Below are positions 42,501 to 51,800 of a stretch of DNA of 64,000 bases, piece after piece. Both the position numbers and the translations under genes were made by a program. The notes under the pieces were generated by a model. That model saw only the letters and a program-made list of their open reading frames with translations, searched no databases and had not been told where the DNA came from. Numbering within the stretch: position 1 is the stretch's first letter; each line of letters begins with the position of its first letter. Location of the stretch: contig CM049992.1 of the NCBI GenBank assembly GCA_016630955.3, positions 558,001-622,000 on the forward strand, written 5' to 3'. This DNA is from Didymella arachidicola. Taxonomy: Eukaryota > Ascomycota > Dothideomycetes > Pleosporales > Didymellaceae.

Positions 42501-44775
42501 GAAGACCACCTGCGAGATCAGGAAGACCACCTGCGAGATCAGGAAGATCACCTGCAAGACCCCCTACAAGATCTGGCAGACTAGCTAGACCACCTACAGG
42601 ATCAGGTAGATCACCTGCAATGTCTGGCAGACCACCTGCAATGTCTGGCAGACTACCTGCGAGATCAGGAAGACCACCTGCGAGATCAGGAAGATCACCT
42701 GCAAGACCCCCTACAAGATCTGGCAGACTAGCTAGACCACCTACAGGATCAGGTAGACCACCTGCAATGTCTGGCAGACCACCTGCAATGTCTGGCAGAC
42801 CACCTGCGAGATCAGGAAGACCACCTGCGAGATCAGGAAGATCACCTGCAAGACCACCTACAAGATCTGGTAAACCACCAGTAAGGTCTGGTAGACCACC
42901 TGGAAGACTGCCCGCATTAGGTAAGCCAGTTGGCAAAATGCCTGTGAGTCCACCGCCGTTGAGTAGGTCGCCTCCGGGCAGGGCACTGTTGAGTAGGTCA
43001 CCCCCAGGTAAAGCACTGTTAAGTAAGTCGCCTCCGGGCAAAGCACCATTAAGAAGATCGCCTCCAGGTAAGCCTCCGTTGAGAAGATCGCCTCCAGGAA
43101 GGCCACCATTCAGCAGGTCACCCCCAGGCAAATCACCGTTGAGTAGGTCGCCTCCGGGCAAAGCACCGTTAAGAAGATCGCCTCCAGGTAAAGCACCGTT
43201 GAGTAGGTCACCCCCAGGTAAAGCACTGTTAAGTAAGTCGCCTCCGGGCAAAGCACCATTAAGAAGATCGCCTCCAGGTAAGCCTCCGTTGAGAAGATCG
43301 CCTCCAGGAAGGCCACCATTCAGCAGGTCACCCCCAGGCAAGGCACCCCCAGGCAAGGCACCGTTAAGAGGATCACCCCCAGGCAGGCCGCCATTCAGGA
43401 GGTCGCCCCCAGGCAGACCATCGCTGGGCAATGCACCCGTCAAACTACCTGTCAGGCCGCCCAGAATTGGCAGACCAAGAGCAGGCAGTTCGAGAGATGG
43501 TGACGATGGAGTGTCCGTTGTAGGTAGTTGAACGCCATCAGGACCGAATGCGACGTTGTCGGCGGCTCCAAGGAGTCCACCCGCGAGACCACCAAAGCCT
43601 GTTCCGGCACCATCGACAGTTGCGCCGTTGACAACGTCACCAACGTCCGTCAAGGCGCCACCCAAGGGCGCGAGTGGGGGGAGAAGACCATCGACAAGTC
43701 CTGGGTTCGGGCCATTTGGAATCGGCCGCCCAAGCGAAGGTGTAGTATCAGTTGTCGGGATGAGAGGCGAGGGAATGCCATCGGCCAGGTTGGGTTCAGC
43801 CGCTGGTACCGTATTCTCCAACGATGGAAGGAGAGGTGACAGCAGCTCGCCAAGCAAGCCATTCTCTGCGCTTGGGGCTGTGCCGGCGTTGAGGTTGGGC
43901 ACTTCGAGCGCAGGAGTATCGAAAGAGGGTACTGCGAGTGCAGGCGGCTCGAGTAGAGAGGGCAATAACCCGCCGAGAAGACCAGTTCCAGTGTTTGGAG
44001 CTGTTGGTGCAACAGTGGGCACTTCGAGGGCAGGGGTACCGAGAGAAGGGACTTCGAGTGCAGGAGGCTCGAGTAGAGGGGGCAACAACTCACCAAGAAG
44101 ACCAGTGCCAGTATTTGGGGCCTTCGGCGCAACAACAGTGGGCACTTCAAGCGCTGGAGCATTTAGGGAAGGCGATGCCGGTGCCGGTGGCGCGAGCACA
44201 GGGGACAGCAAACCGCTGAGAAGACCATTGCCAGTGTTCGTAGAAGGTACTGCTACAGAAGGCACAGCGAGAGAAGGTACAGCAAGGGAAGGAGCCGCAA
44301 GCGAAGGCGTTGCTAACGTGGGCGCTGCAGGAGCAGGGATTTGAAGAGCTGGTAGAACGGGTTCTAGAAGCGGAGGAAGAGCAAAGTTGGGGACGGTAGG
44401 AGCACTTCCACCCACTGACCCTCCAATTCCAGCCTGAGCGCCTGCAGTCGCGGGTACGGCGATGGGCTTGACAGCAGGAACCACGGGTGCAGCGAGCGAA
44501 GGCGTAGCAAGTGATGGAGTAGCGAGCGTTGGAGTAGCGAGTGGAGGCAGATTCGGCGTGAGCACACCTAATGAGGGTAGCAAAGGAAGCGGCAGTAGGC
44601 CCCCAAGAGCCGGCGCAGCCGCCGTGGTAGTCGGTTTGATGGCAGCCGTGGATCCGGTAGATATGGGCAAAAGACCACCAAGAAATTGAGGGTTAGGAGC
44701 AGGCAGCGCGTCCACTTGGCCTACAATGGCGAGGACCAAGCTCATAGAGAGCACGTGTCGGTAGACACGACCCAT
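36592..44775 (-). CDS. Giant secreted repeat protein with three C-terminal WSC domains
   Basis: 2727-residue uninterrupted ORF. A signal peptide is present at residues 1-23 (SMSLVLAIVGQVDALPAP). Next come Ala/Pro/Leu-rich repeats, including three units of about 60 aa around GTGLLGELLPPLLEPPALEVP. About fifteen LPGGDLLNGx decapeptides cover residues about 450-608, and about fifty LPDLAGG-type heptads residues 625-1015. A long Leu/Gly/Pro/Asp region and LPTGLPSVPAVD-type repeats (about 1765-2070) follow, then DPxTGxPxxP-type units (about 2100-2270). Three Cys-rich WSC domains close the protein (starting near GWQEFGCF, QYDGCFFG and YIGGCVRA), each with the CYC/C..PC pattern. WSC domains bind glycans, so a cell-wall or extracellular-matrix role is likely. 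A possible donor (CAG/GTGCGT at about 36699) means the last 36 residues may instead be intronic. Function beyond this is unknown. Confidence 0.85.
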   Translation of the reverse strand: MGRVYRHVLSMSLVLAIVGQVDALPAPNPQFLGGLLPISTGSTAAIKPTTTAAAPALGGLLPLPLLPSLGVLTPNLPPLATPTLATPSLATPSLAAPVVPAVKPIAVPATAGAQAGIGGSVGGSAPTVPNFALPPLLEPVLPALQIPAPAAPTLATPSLAAPSLAVPSLAVPSVAVPSTNTGNGLLSGLLSPVLAPPAPASPSLNAPALEVPTVVAPKAPNTGTGLLGELLPPLLEPPALEVPSLGTPALEVPTVAPTAPNTGTGLLGGLLPSLLEPPALAVPSFDTPALEVPNLNAGTAPSAENGLLGELLSPLLPSLENTVPAAEPNLADGIPSPLIPTTDTTPSLGRPIPNGPNPGLVDGLLPPLAPLGGALTDVGDVVNGATVDGAGTGFGGLAGGLLGAADNVAFGPDGVQLPTTDTPSSPSLELPALGLPILGGLTGSLTGALPSDGLPGGDLLNGGLPGGDPLNGALPGGALPGGDLLNGGLPGGDLLNGGLPGGDLLNGALPGGDLLNSALPGGDLLNGALPGGDLLNGALPGGDLLNGDLPGGDLLNGGLPGGDLLNGGLPGGDLLNGALPGGDLLNSALPGGDLLNSALPGGDLLNGGGLTGILPTGLPNAGSLPGGLPDLTGGLPDLVGGLAGDLPDLAGGLPDLAGGLPDIAGGLPDIAGGLPDPVGGLASLPDLVGGLAGDLPDLAGGLPDLAGSLPDIAGGLPDIAGDLPDPVGGLASLPDLVGGLAGDLPDLAGGLPDLAGGLPDLAGGLPDLAGGLPDIAGGLPDITGDLPSLPDLAGGLPDLAGGLPDIAGGLPDITGDLPSLPDLAGGLPDLAGGLPDLAGGLPDLAGGLPDLAGGLPDIAGGLPDITGDLPSLPDLAGGLPDLAGGLPDLAGGLPDLAGGLPDIAGGLPDIAGGLPDITGDLPSLPDLAGGLPDLAGGLPDIAGGLPDITDGLPSLPDLAGGLPDLAGGLPDLAGGLPDPVGGLASLPDLVGGLAGDLPDLAGGLPDLAGGLPDLTDELSNLPLPNVDNLGTALPLPSLDSPGSTLPSLSLGVGGGVGAGVGAELGSLENAIPSIVDNLPVGELLNGGLVPGGLPSIPDVGGAVPGSGGIDPSGALGGLGGLGGLLDPGNLLPTETGNLGNLPSDLVGLNPVGVVDDILGGVPNTGGDLTDVVPDAISGNVEQVIPDILGGLPSPGSPIGNLPGLGGSPSLPGLGGLIPTGEPGSLPVVGDILGGDTPSLGDGLSSLPVVGDVLGGTPSLPNTGGLPALGDGLGSVPAVGDILGGLPALPTEGLGSVPVVGDVLNGDLPNLAEPAEGLGNLGDLVSALPNPTGALDNVPIVGDLLNEGVPTSPDFGALPSLGDLPSPAGIIGDLPTADPLGGIISGVAPIVDGVGNVLPPLSDLPGVDQLGDIIPSVIDNIGSDLPTGSLAPAGGDILNPTGLPSVGELIPGADSGTGDLGQLVPDLVNGNVGDVVPDLLGDLPISGLPVVPTGAPDLGDIPSGLPGADGLVDIVPSIVDNLGSALPTLPPIPTVDELPSVGDIPNILNSGGILDPILTDPPFGLPNIGETGTNPIDTAVGGLFPGETIPVGSGNPITDAANGIGGLVDNAGNTVGGVINAPGAGTGDPVNDISQGVGGAVGTVGNTGGELINDLTPDLPNAQLPASQLPSGTTPTDLPSTPSVSTVPILPGISLPGVVIGAGSAGGLGVDTPIGGVNTGSAGGAGVILPPVNIPPIGLPNFGGAGLGSQGLGDGILVPALPSDVPVGGLLSGLPISLPSAPMVDLPTGIPEIGLPTGVPDIGLPGDLPISLPNVPALPSDVPEIGLPGDLPISLPISLPSVPEVNLPTLSLPSIPVGNLPTGVPAVGLPGDLPTSLTNISPADLPTGLPGSVPAGGLPSNLPISLPSVPAVDLPTGLPIVPAVDLPTGVSTGAEGLPSNLPISLPNVPPVGLPSSLPNSLPSIPTGDLPTGLPSGVPAGGLPSNLPISLPSVPAVDLPTGLPIVPAVDLPTGVSTGAEGLPSNLPISLPNVPPVGLPSSLPISPPSVSGVDLPPGVDLPTGIASTSPSVILPPPTDLPTILPTDLPSVENPLPTNQAPLWATLDPITNFLKDPATNTYYDPLTGNALPIDPLSGFPISPLNNLPIDTSTGLAVVQVPDTPLLPNTTNGVPSAGTPNVPLPSGGLVLDPVTGFLTDSLGQFYDPRNGALLPIDPVLNFPIDPLSGFPKSPFDGRLYDDLTHSPLLIDRATNFPINPNTGLPFDPLTGLPVISSPPVTAPSNPVPAQPGTTPPSTIDLTNDSIPDILKPSDLDLLATAPAVIAKAINDAAQHLSPNDPNVRGWQEFGCFTSNNLFNGALTLALPAVGSIQVAMSAQVCIGLCVTRGADYSSIIGGACYCSVTPPPASSGSTKCTTPCAGDSALFCGNPTDDSYSIYKRLVTSNSVVPLPLRPAPNGYQYDGCFFGNDFTRTATFVVSGIAGIEACSAAATAQNLRYAALQGDTCYASNIAPSSSLEAGIGLCSTSCNGNALEACGGTASAINTAADLTQLVTVYAAGPPPVLTLPPTPDTNITGPTGPNGSYIGGCVRASTFILNAISGGRQFSYAQDAVVSNSGSKCYGQCREASFLYSLVNGASCYCSNIAPATSPVNQTDCNLPCPNNPTERCGGQDNPTSPNGDILGNVFASVAIDPSIIQVRPHISFVGRTHTLCSVKRSMLCRILARDSALPK
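37955..38480 (-). repeat. DPxTGxPxxP repeat block in the WSC protein
   Basis: Encodes a run of 10-13-residue units such as DPLTGNALPIDPLSGFP and INPNTGLPFDPLTGLP, just N-terminal to the WSC domains. Units are divergent, suggesting older repeats than the heptads. Confidence 0.75.
38580..39490 (-). repeat. LPTGLP-type repeats with a 252-bp duplicated block
   Basis: Encodes short LPxGLPxxLPISLPSVP units. A block starting near 38653 recurs near 38905 with almost no change, i.e. a 252-bp (84-codon) tandem duplication. Confidence 0.8.
41730..42900 (-). repeat. 21-bp minisatellite encoding about 50 LPDLAGG heptads
   Basis: The 21-bp unit (AGGAAGACCACCTGCGAGATC on the plus strand, with variants giving DLAGG, DIAGG, DITGD and DPVGG) repeats with higher-order blocks that contain LPSLPDLAGG spacers. 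Because 21 is divisible by 3 and the unit lacks stops, other frames are open too. Confidence 0.9.
42953..43425 (-). repeat. 30-bp repeats encoding LPGGDLLNGx decapeptides
   Basis: About fifteen tandem 30-bp units. A five-unit stretch of about 150 bp near 42985-43135 recurs almost identically near 43195-43345 (about a 210-bp offset), showing segmental duplication inside the array. Confidence 0.88.
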
Positions 44776-46363
44776 GTTGAGGGGACGTACGACTAAGTTC
44801 TATGACCAGCAAGTAGTAGGTATAGAACTTGCACCTTTTCTTGAAAATGAACGGAGACTTTGTCTCAAGAAGGCCGCTGCCTATGCAGACAGTAGGTAGC
44901 ACGGTCAAACGAATGACTGTAGGAGTAGAGAAAGTGGTGGCTGCATCGGCGAAGAGCTCGTCAGGATGCGGGTGCGTTCGAGCCAATATACCTCTCCTCC
45001 AGCATATAGGGTTGTTCACAGGACTCCCAGGAACGTTCGTGCCGATCGTCTAGCTGGCAATCGAGTATCAGGCCCATTCAGCAGCTCATGTCGCGTCTGG
45101 TCGTCCTCATTCTTCTCGCAGGTGGAGCCAAGTCAACAGAGGGCAGGCCGAGGTGGTCGGCACCCTTCACGCAAAGGCATGCGGCGATGGCGGTACGTCG
45201 GTGATTATTCCAGTTTCGAGGTTAATCCTTTGCAATAGGAAAAGGCATGCTAAGAGCATACAGAGTGTGCCAAGATGAACCTCACCTCTCCCTGAACAGG
45301 TCCCAGCGAAAAACGGCCTTCTGCGGATGAACGAGTCGCTGTTGGAATGGTTTCGGGTGGCTTCGAAGTAGAGTTGGATTGTAAGAATGCAGAATCGGCG
45401 ATGATCACGCAATATCCATGCTTCAACTCGTGCAACTCTGAGGCCATTGTGGCGAAGTGGATATTGCTGGAAACGGACTGCACATCGAGACCACTGGATG
45501 TTCCAAGGCACTTACACAAGTGTTGGTAAGCTCTATCATGGCACTATCCTCGATAGCTTCTCAGGCGTGTGGAGTATGGTGGTATGAGCAAGGCAGGTTT
45601 AAGCAAGGGAGGCTTGCTCGAGAGGGAGACTGCGAGCCGATTAGTTGCCTGCTGTCGGATTAGGCAAACCTCCTCTAGTTTGGGAAGCTTAATTCGACGG
45701 CGGCCCTACTTCTACTTTAAAAGGCCGGTGTACGGGTGTACAGGCGGGTCAAGTGGGTAGCATTGAATTCCTAGTAAAAGAGACGCGGGTCTATGAAACA
45801 TCAGTGAGATGGCACTGGATTCACGCAATTGCGTGTACGTTCTTGATCCCATGAGAGTCTTAGCGGAGGATACTTCGAGGTGCGTGGAGGTTGATAGTAC
45901 ATGGCGAGGCAGAGCAACCAGGTAATGGTGCGGTCGCGCGTGCGCTGCAAACGATTTGGCCATACTTGTAAATATCCATGAATATGGCAGCAGTCAGATA
46001 CCACATGCATTTTAGTTGCAACCGAATACAAGCTTCTAACGCTCATATCGAAGTCCGTATCGCAGCAGCTGGATAAAGTGCTTCTAAAGACCGAGTTCGA
46101 ATATGTGCCTCAGCGAATCGTGAGCTGAAGATCGCACACAGGCAATCTTTGTGATTGCAAGCTTGCGTTGCTGTGTCTATATGCAATATGTAACGAGTGA
46201 GGCCAGTGATGTGGACAAAGTTGGCGACGTTAAGGTGCGGTAGTCGGCAAAAACTGACACGTCCAGAAGTTGGCTTGGCGGCGCTCGGGCCAGTCCAACG
46301 CGCGCGTCAGTTCCGAGCGCCCCAATTCATTGATGGCCTCAATCACCAACTGACTGTTGCGTT
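44776..46363. other. Divergent intergenic region, WSC giant / Zn2Cys6 factor
   Basis: 1.6 kb holding the promoters of two genes transcribed away from each other. ORFs of up to 114 codons on both strands lack any domain signal. No repeat or RNA gene recognised. Confidence 0.5.
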
Positions 46364-48867
46364 ATGAACGTCCAGTCATCGCCTCTGGACCGAAACGGCG
46401 AGAGCATATCCGTCTCGCCCAAAAGAAAGAAGCCAAGGCAAAAGTACGCGCCGAAAGCATGTATGTCACGCCCGAAACTCTCTGTTTATGTTCCTTGGGT
46501 CGTTCCGATCGTTCCGCGACCATCGCTCTCACGAACAATATAGCGATGCAACATGCGACTGGGCCTGCGCCGTAGCTGATCCCATGTACAGGCGTATCGT
46601 GCAGGAGATCGAAATTGAAGGTACGTATTCTCGAGCTTCGCTACATGCCTAGGTGCTGATATGACCTTGTGCTCCGGCGACAATCCTTGCCAGCGATGTC
46701 GGGACAATGGCAAGCGCTGCTTCTTCTCAGAAGACCAGACAGCAGCTGAGGCCTTGCAAAACCTCAGTCGTCCTGCACTGCCCCATCAATCTTCGATATC
46801 AACGTCGACCAACGATGGTAACGGCCTTGCACGTCGCAATATGATGCCGAGACATCAAAATGTCGACCGCATGGCCGGCGATGCCAGTGCACTTGGGCCA
46901 TTTATGGAAGCCAGGATGGCTCGCATTGAGGCTCTGATGGAAATACTTCTTCAGGAGCGAGCCATGTACACGACGTCTCTTGCAAGCCGTCATCACGACG
47001 ACAACGGCAGTGACATTGCCATGTCCATGACAGTGGGCGACTCTTCGTATATGGATCGGCCTCCACATGATCCTCCTCCTCCTCAGAACGCTGTAGATCC
47101 TCTGCTTGTCATGGATACATCTAACATACGCGTGCGCAATCGAAGCTTCATCTTTCCGGATTCAGCCACCTATCAAACTTACACTACCACATTCTTTCAC
47201 GAGATTCATGGCTACTATCCATGCGTCGATGAGCAACGATTTCGAGGCCGCAGTCAACGGATGTTAGCAGCGCCTGAGGTGCATCCAGAAGACATCTGCT
47301 TCCTTGCCCTGAACTACGTCATGTTCGCACTTCACGCTGTGTCCAATGACTTCACGGCACCAGACCGTCAGAGCAAGCCACCAGGATGGCATTGGCTTCA
47401 AATCGCTGATGAGGTCGTCGCCCAGCGACAATTCATGGGCCATGGTGATCTAAGCTTGGCCCAGTGCTTGCTGTTCAAGGTGCGTACCTCACCAGCTTCT
47501 TTGGTCATGTGGCAGCAGCAAGAAGTTTTCTCATTGCGATTTCATTGTAGCTCTCGGTTTCTGTTTCGGTTTGCAAAATCCCTAGTAGGTAGGACTGCAA
47601 GCCTCCGATGGTGCAAGGACCAGCTCGACTTGTGGTTTCACACATCGCTCTTCGAATGACGTTGAGTGATAGCTGACAGAGACAGGCTGTATATTATGCT
47701 CTCGTTGATCAGCCAAGTCTTGCCTACAGTATCGTAGGACTTGCCAGTCGCTACACGCTCCAACACAGACTAAACTTAAAAGCATCGTACGCAGGAACAG
47801 ATATCTGGGAGAGGTTTGAGCGCCTACGAACGTTCTGGAACGTTTTGATAGTCGATCGCCGCATATCCTTATCGTGCAACCGCCCTTACATGGTCCGAGA
47901 TCCAGACATCGGCGTGGAGCGGCCAAGTGATATGTATAGTAGAGTGAGTCTGTATGGCACTCTGGCGCTTCGCTACTAAGATCTTGAACAGGACATTGTG
48001 CCACTGATAGCCCCTTCAGAGCATGAAGCTGCTCATGAACTCGACGAGTACTTGGACATAATGGTCCATTGGTCTCAGTTCGCAGGATCTCTCTGGGACA
48101 GTGTTCTCGGTCCTCAGGTGCATGCAAAGAAGCTCGCCAGCCAAGCGCTTACTTTCAACGCCGCTATCGATGACTTCATCTTGAACAATTTCACTAAAAC
48201 AAGCGAGCGTTGGTCTCTCTTTTCTCACCGACGCTCTCAATATGTCCAGCTCTGCTTCGACAATCTCACACTAATGGCTTGTCGCACTATTCTTCCCTCG
48301 CTGCAGGTCAAGAAACAGACCAGCGACCTGTTGCAGGTCTCCGTCACAGCGATGGCACATGTACATGTGCATGGGTGGGTCTCCACCAATGTGTACCTTC
48401 TTCGTTATCAGATGGTCACTACGCTGGCAGCTAGTCTCCACTTGCTATGCAACGCTCTCTTTCGCAACCGTCTTTCAGATATTGATGTTCGCCAATGTGT
48501 TCCATTAGGCAAAGCAGGATTCCATACCGCGGTCGATTCACTTAACACTTTGGCTCAAACCATACCACTGGCACAGCGAGTGCTGGACGATTTTGAAGTA
48601 ACCCTACCTGCGATACGCCAGCTATTCGCAAGATGCCAAGAGAAGCCTTCAACAATGGACGGTACGCCAGATTGTGCCATCCTCGGTGACGACACACCTT
48701 CGAAAGCTGCAGAACTTCTCCCATACAGGGAGCAGGTGCCCGACATCCAGCGTCCCATGCTATACAATGGCATGTTGGACATTAATGGCGACTACTTCGA
48801 GACAGGTCGTGGTTTCTCTCCTGAGGATGCAAGCATCGAGTCTAGCGGTGGTTTGCTCTGGGTTTAA
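46364..48867 (+). CDS. Zn2Cys6 fungal-specific transcription factor (5 exons, one non-canonical acceptor)
   Basis: Proposed exons are 46364-46460, 46592-46620, 46670-47479, 47686-47943 and 47992-48867; 689 residues. The N-terminus is basic (SPKRKKPRQKYAPKA) and runs into a perfect binuclear cluster CX2CX6CX5CX2CX6C, from CVSCRRSKLK to CSGDNPCQRC and the Cys of GKRC. The cluster forms only if the second intron (46621-46669, 49 bp) ends in TG instead of AG. A branch-like CTGAT sits 12 bp upstream. The middle region has the fungal_trans (MHR) look (YYPCVDEQRFRGRS; LAQCLLFK-AVYYALVDQPSLAYSIVGLASRY; RFERLRTFWNVLIVDRRISLSCNRPYMV). Target genes unknown; it is divergent from the WSC gene. Alternatively the allele is inactivated, or translation starts at 46661 without half of the cluster. 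Confidence 0.8.
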
Positions 48868-51800
48868 TGCTCTTGGACGTTGGAAGTGTGGGTCTTTGAT
48901 ATGGTCTGATCGTTATTTTTGCTATTTGGGGTGCGCTCGTATTACATTTATACCCACTTGCGTAGCATTGATTGAGTGGGTGCAGTCCCCTGATTGAAAT
49001 CGTATAATCCAATGGCTTCCAAATACAACGTTCGATGCTTGACTCAAAGTGCTGCAATCAGCCCGGATATTCTATACGCTCGTCATGTGTACGTATGGAC
49101 AGCTCCAGAGTACCTGCCTCAGTGTAGCACGCACATTGATCTTCCTCCGCTTGTTCCTGTATCTGCTCAACCATGCAACACAGAAGCATCAACTGGTACT
49201 GTAACAGGAATAGAATGAGGAGGGAGGCAGTATCGTTGCTCTGAACCACCCCACTTGCGCGGTATCCAGCGCTGCCTGGTTAGGTGGCTGTCCCGCAGAT
49301 CTCGAGTTGCTCTTCGACATCAGACGCCAAACAAATTCTTTACCCAACCACAATAGCTTAGATCAGTGATTAATACACGCATAGCGCTTCTGCAGTATGT
49401 AAAATCCTACAGTTACATAGAAATTCCAAGATTACGAGGTTGTTTGTCGCGGTCGTACGTTGGATATTGCCTGGCCGCTGGGCGGTAGACCAGTCTGCCA
49501 CGACATCGCGAATAGCGATTACATTTCGCGATGAACGAACTGTTTGAATGTGAATATGATATCAGTGGAAAGGATCGATGCATGCCGATCCTAGAAATCC
49601 TGCGGAGCGCTGCTGCTCATTACTCACTTCTCGCTCATACGACTCGGATGACTTTAATGATCACCATTGACATGTTAGTATATTCAACAAGACTACTGAA
49701 AGGTTCAAAGTAGTATAGAAGCCCCAATGGAATAGCTGAGCATTCATGGCGGACAGAACGCTTCCACACCGGCTTACTCAAGTCAAGCACAGCGCCACTT
49801 CAGTGCTAACACCGACGGGGCCCATTTCAGGAACAGGTGGGGATAGGAATGGCAATCAATTGAAAGTATCCATGCTCCGAAACCGTTCCAAGAATCCTAT
49901 TATCCGCCAAAATAACACAGAAACGATGCTGACGCATGGTCCTCGCACAGCTTAATCACGAGCCAGGAGTCTTTGAGACTGTATCTTAAATCTGACAGAC
50001 GCCTTGCGCGTCGCTCCGACCCACTCGCCTCGGCCCTCACCGTTCATAGCGCTGATATCAGCCCCCATCTACCGCGTCTTGATGCTTACCTGTCCGAACC
50101 ACTTCTGCCTTCACCCCCACGTGGAGATTGCACGCGCACATGAAAGTCCGGGGTATTCGCATCCGGTACCCGGCACCCACCTCGAAAAGCCCGGCTCTGT
50201 GATCCGTTTCCCTCGGTGGCTTCTCTGAGACATTCGACGTGGCCACGGTCCCTCGGCTGGCTCAAGTCGTGCCGTTTCGCACCTCATCTCGATCAGCCAT
50301 GGCGACCGAGCCGTTACACCGAGGCGTTCACCAGGTGATACAGGGGGTGTGCATGATCAACGCTCTCACGCCAGCTCGTACATAATAAGCCGTGTCTGAT
50401 CGCGCTCGTGCTGCACATTTTAAATAGGTTAAATGTACGTTGCAACGGCGGGACGTGATTACCAGCCGCGTGGATGGTGGGATGGGGGCGTAACAGAGGA
50501 GGGTGCGGGTTGAGATGAGTCTTCATTGAGACGGCACCGAATCCTTCGACGAGCTCTCGGGCCGGCAGTGTGAGTTCGAGGTCGCGGTCCGAGATGTAAG
50601 ATATTCGGCTTGCGGTGAGGTGATGTGCCAGCACGATTCATATACCCAAGCTTACGATGTGGATGAACGTTTGATGGCCCGAACCATACTTGGGCAGCGT
50701 ATAGGTGTATTCTTCGGGAAATGAGGCGTGTGGCGGTGAGGTTGCAAGCGAGCTCGAGGTTCTGTGCTGATTGGGAAGCTGCAACCCGAATCTCAATGCG
50801 TGTTAATACTCGGTTCTCCGACTCAACAGTCTCGTAGCGCTTGTACTACCTGTGGGATAATGTGTTCTGAGGACGTCAGATCTTCAAGTCTCAGATGACT
50901 GAAGCTGGCATCAGCTTCTTGGCCGTCATTTCCGCTGCGCGACACTGAAGACCTTTGTAATATTAGCAGTTCGGGCGGCGCAAAAGACTTTTTCGAAGTC
51001 TTGAAGACGAACACGTTCAACAGCTGATGAAAAGACTCAGCGCGCAGTGCTAATACATCGAATCACTACCAAAGTTGGACGCGCAGATTTTCGGCATGCG
51101 ACTCTGACGTCAAACACCTCCAATATCATCTACAAGAGTGGATACTCACTTCGTAACTTACATAAACATCTAAAGGTAACAGACTTCTTCCTTCGTACCA
51201 TCCACGGCAGCCCAAGCATTCACTGACACAGGGGCGGAAGGCCGAAAAGGGAAGCCATCCGCCCATCGCCAACGCTTCTAGAACCGCCCCTAAACAACCG
51301 GGGCATCCCAAAGGAATGTTAGGATTTAGCGGTGGCGTTTGACGCTTGACGCTCCATCTCAGGAAGGTGCAAAAGCTTCATCGTTGGCGGAAGAACTGCT
51401 CGACCCACAGTCGCAACGGCGAAACGCCGCCTTCAACACCGGTGTCAGTGTCAGCTGAAAGAAGGGTACTTCCGGTGGGGTATCGTTGGATGAATGCAAG
51501 TGCGAACAAAGACTTGTATGTAACTACTCTAGAGGTGTCAAAGAATCCCAAACATTACGCGGCAACAATGGTCGAGAGTAAGGATGGAGCCGGCACGCAA
51601 GTCCGGTGCAGCGCACCTAGGCCACCCATGTGCGCTCGATAAGCACGTGGGGAAAGCGTGCAACCACACCACATGCCAAGTCGGGACGTGTTCATGTGAA
51701 CCTCAGAATTGCTTAGGTGGGAGTTACTACAGTGCATCGATGCAAGTGATGCTTTCCGTCTGTGAGTTCTGGCATTGGATGTGATAGTTTCGAAGCCTGC

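Noticed and set aside
40592..43531. 979-aa plus-strand ORF as a gene
   Set aside because: It lies antisense to the WSC protein and is open because the 21- and 30-bp repeat units contain no stop in several frames. It has no start context, signal or domain.
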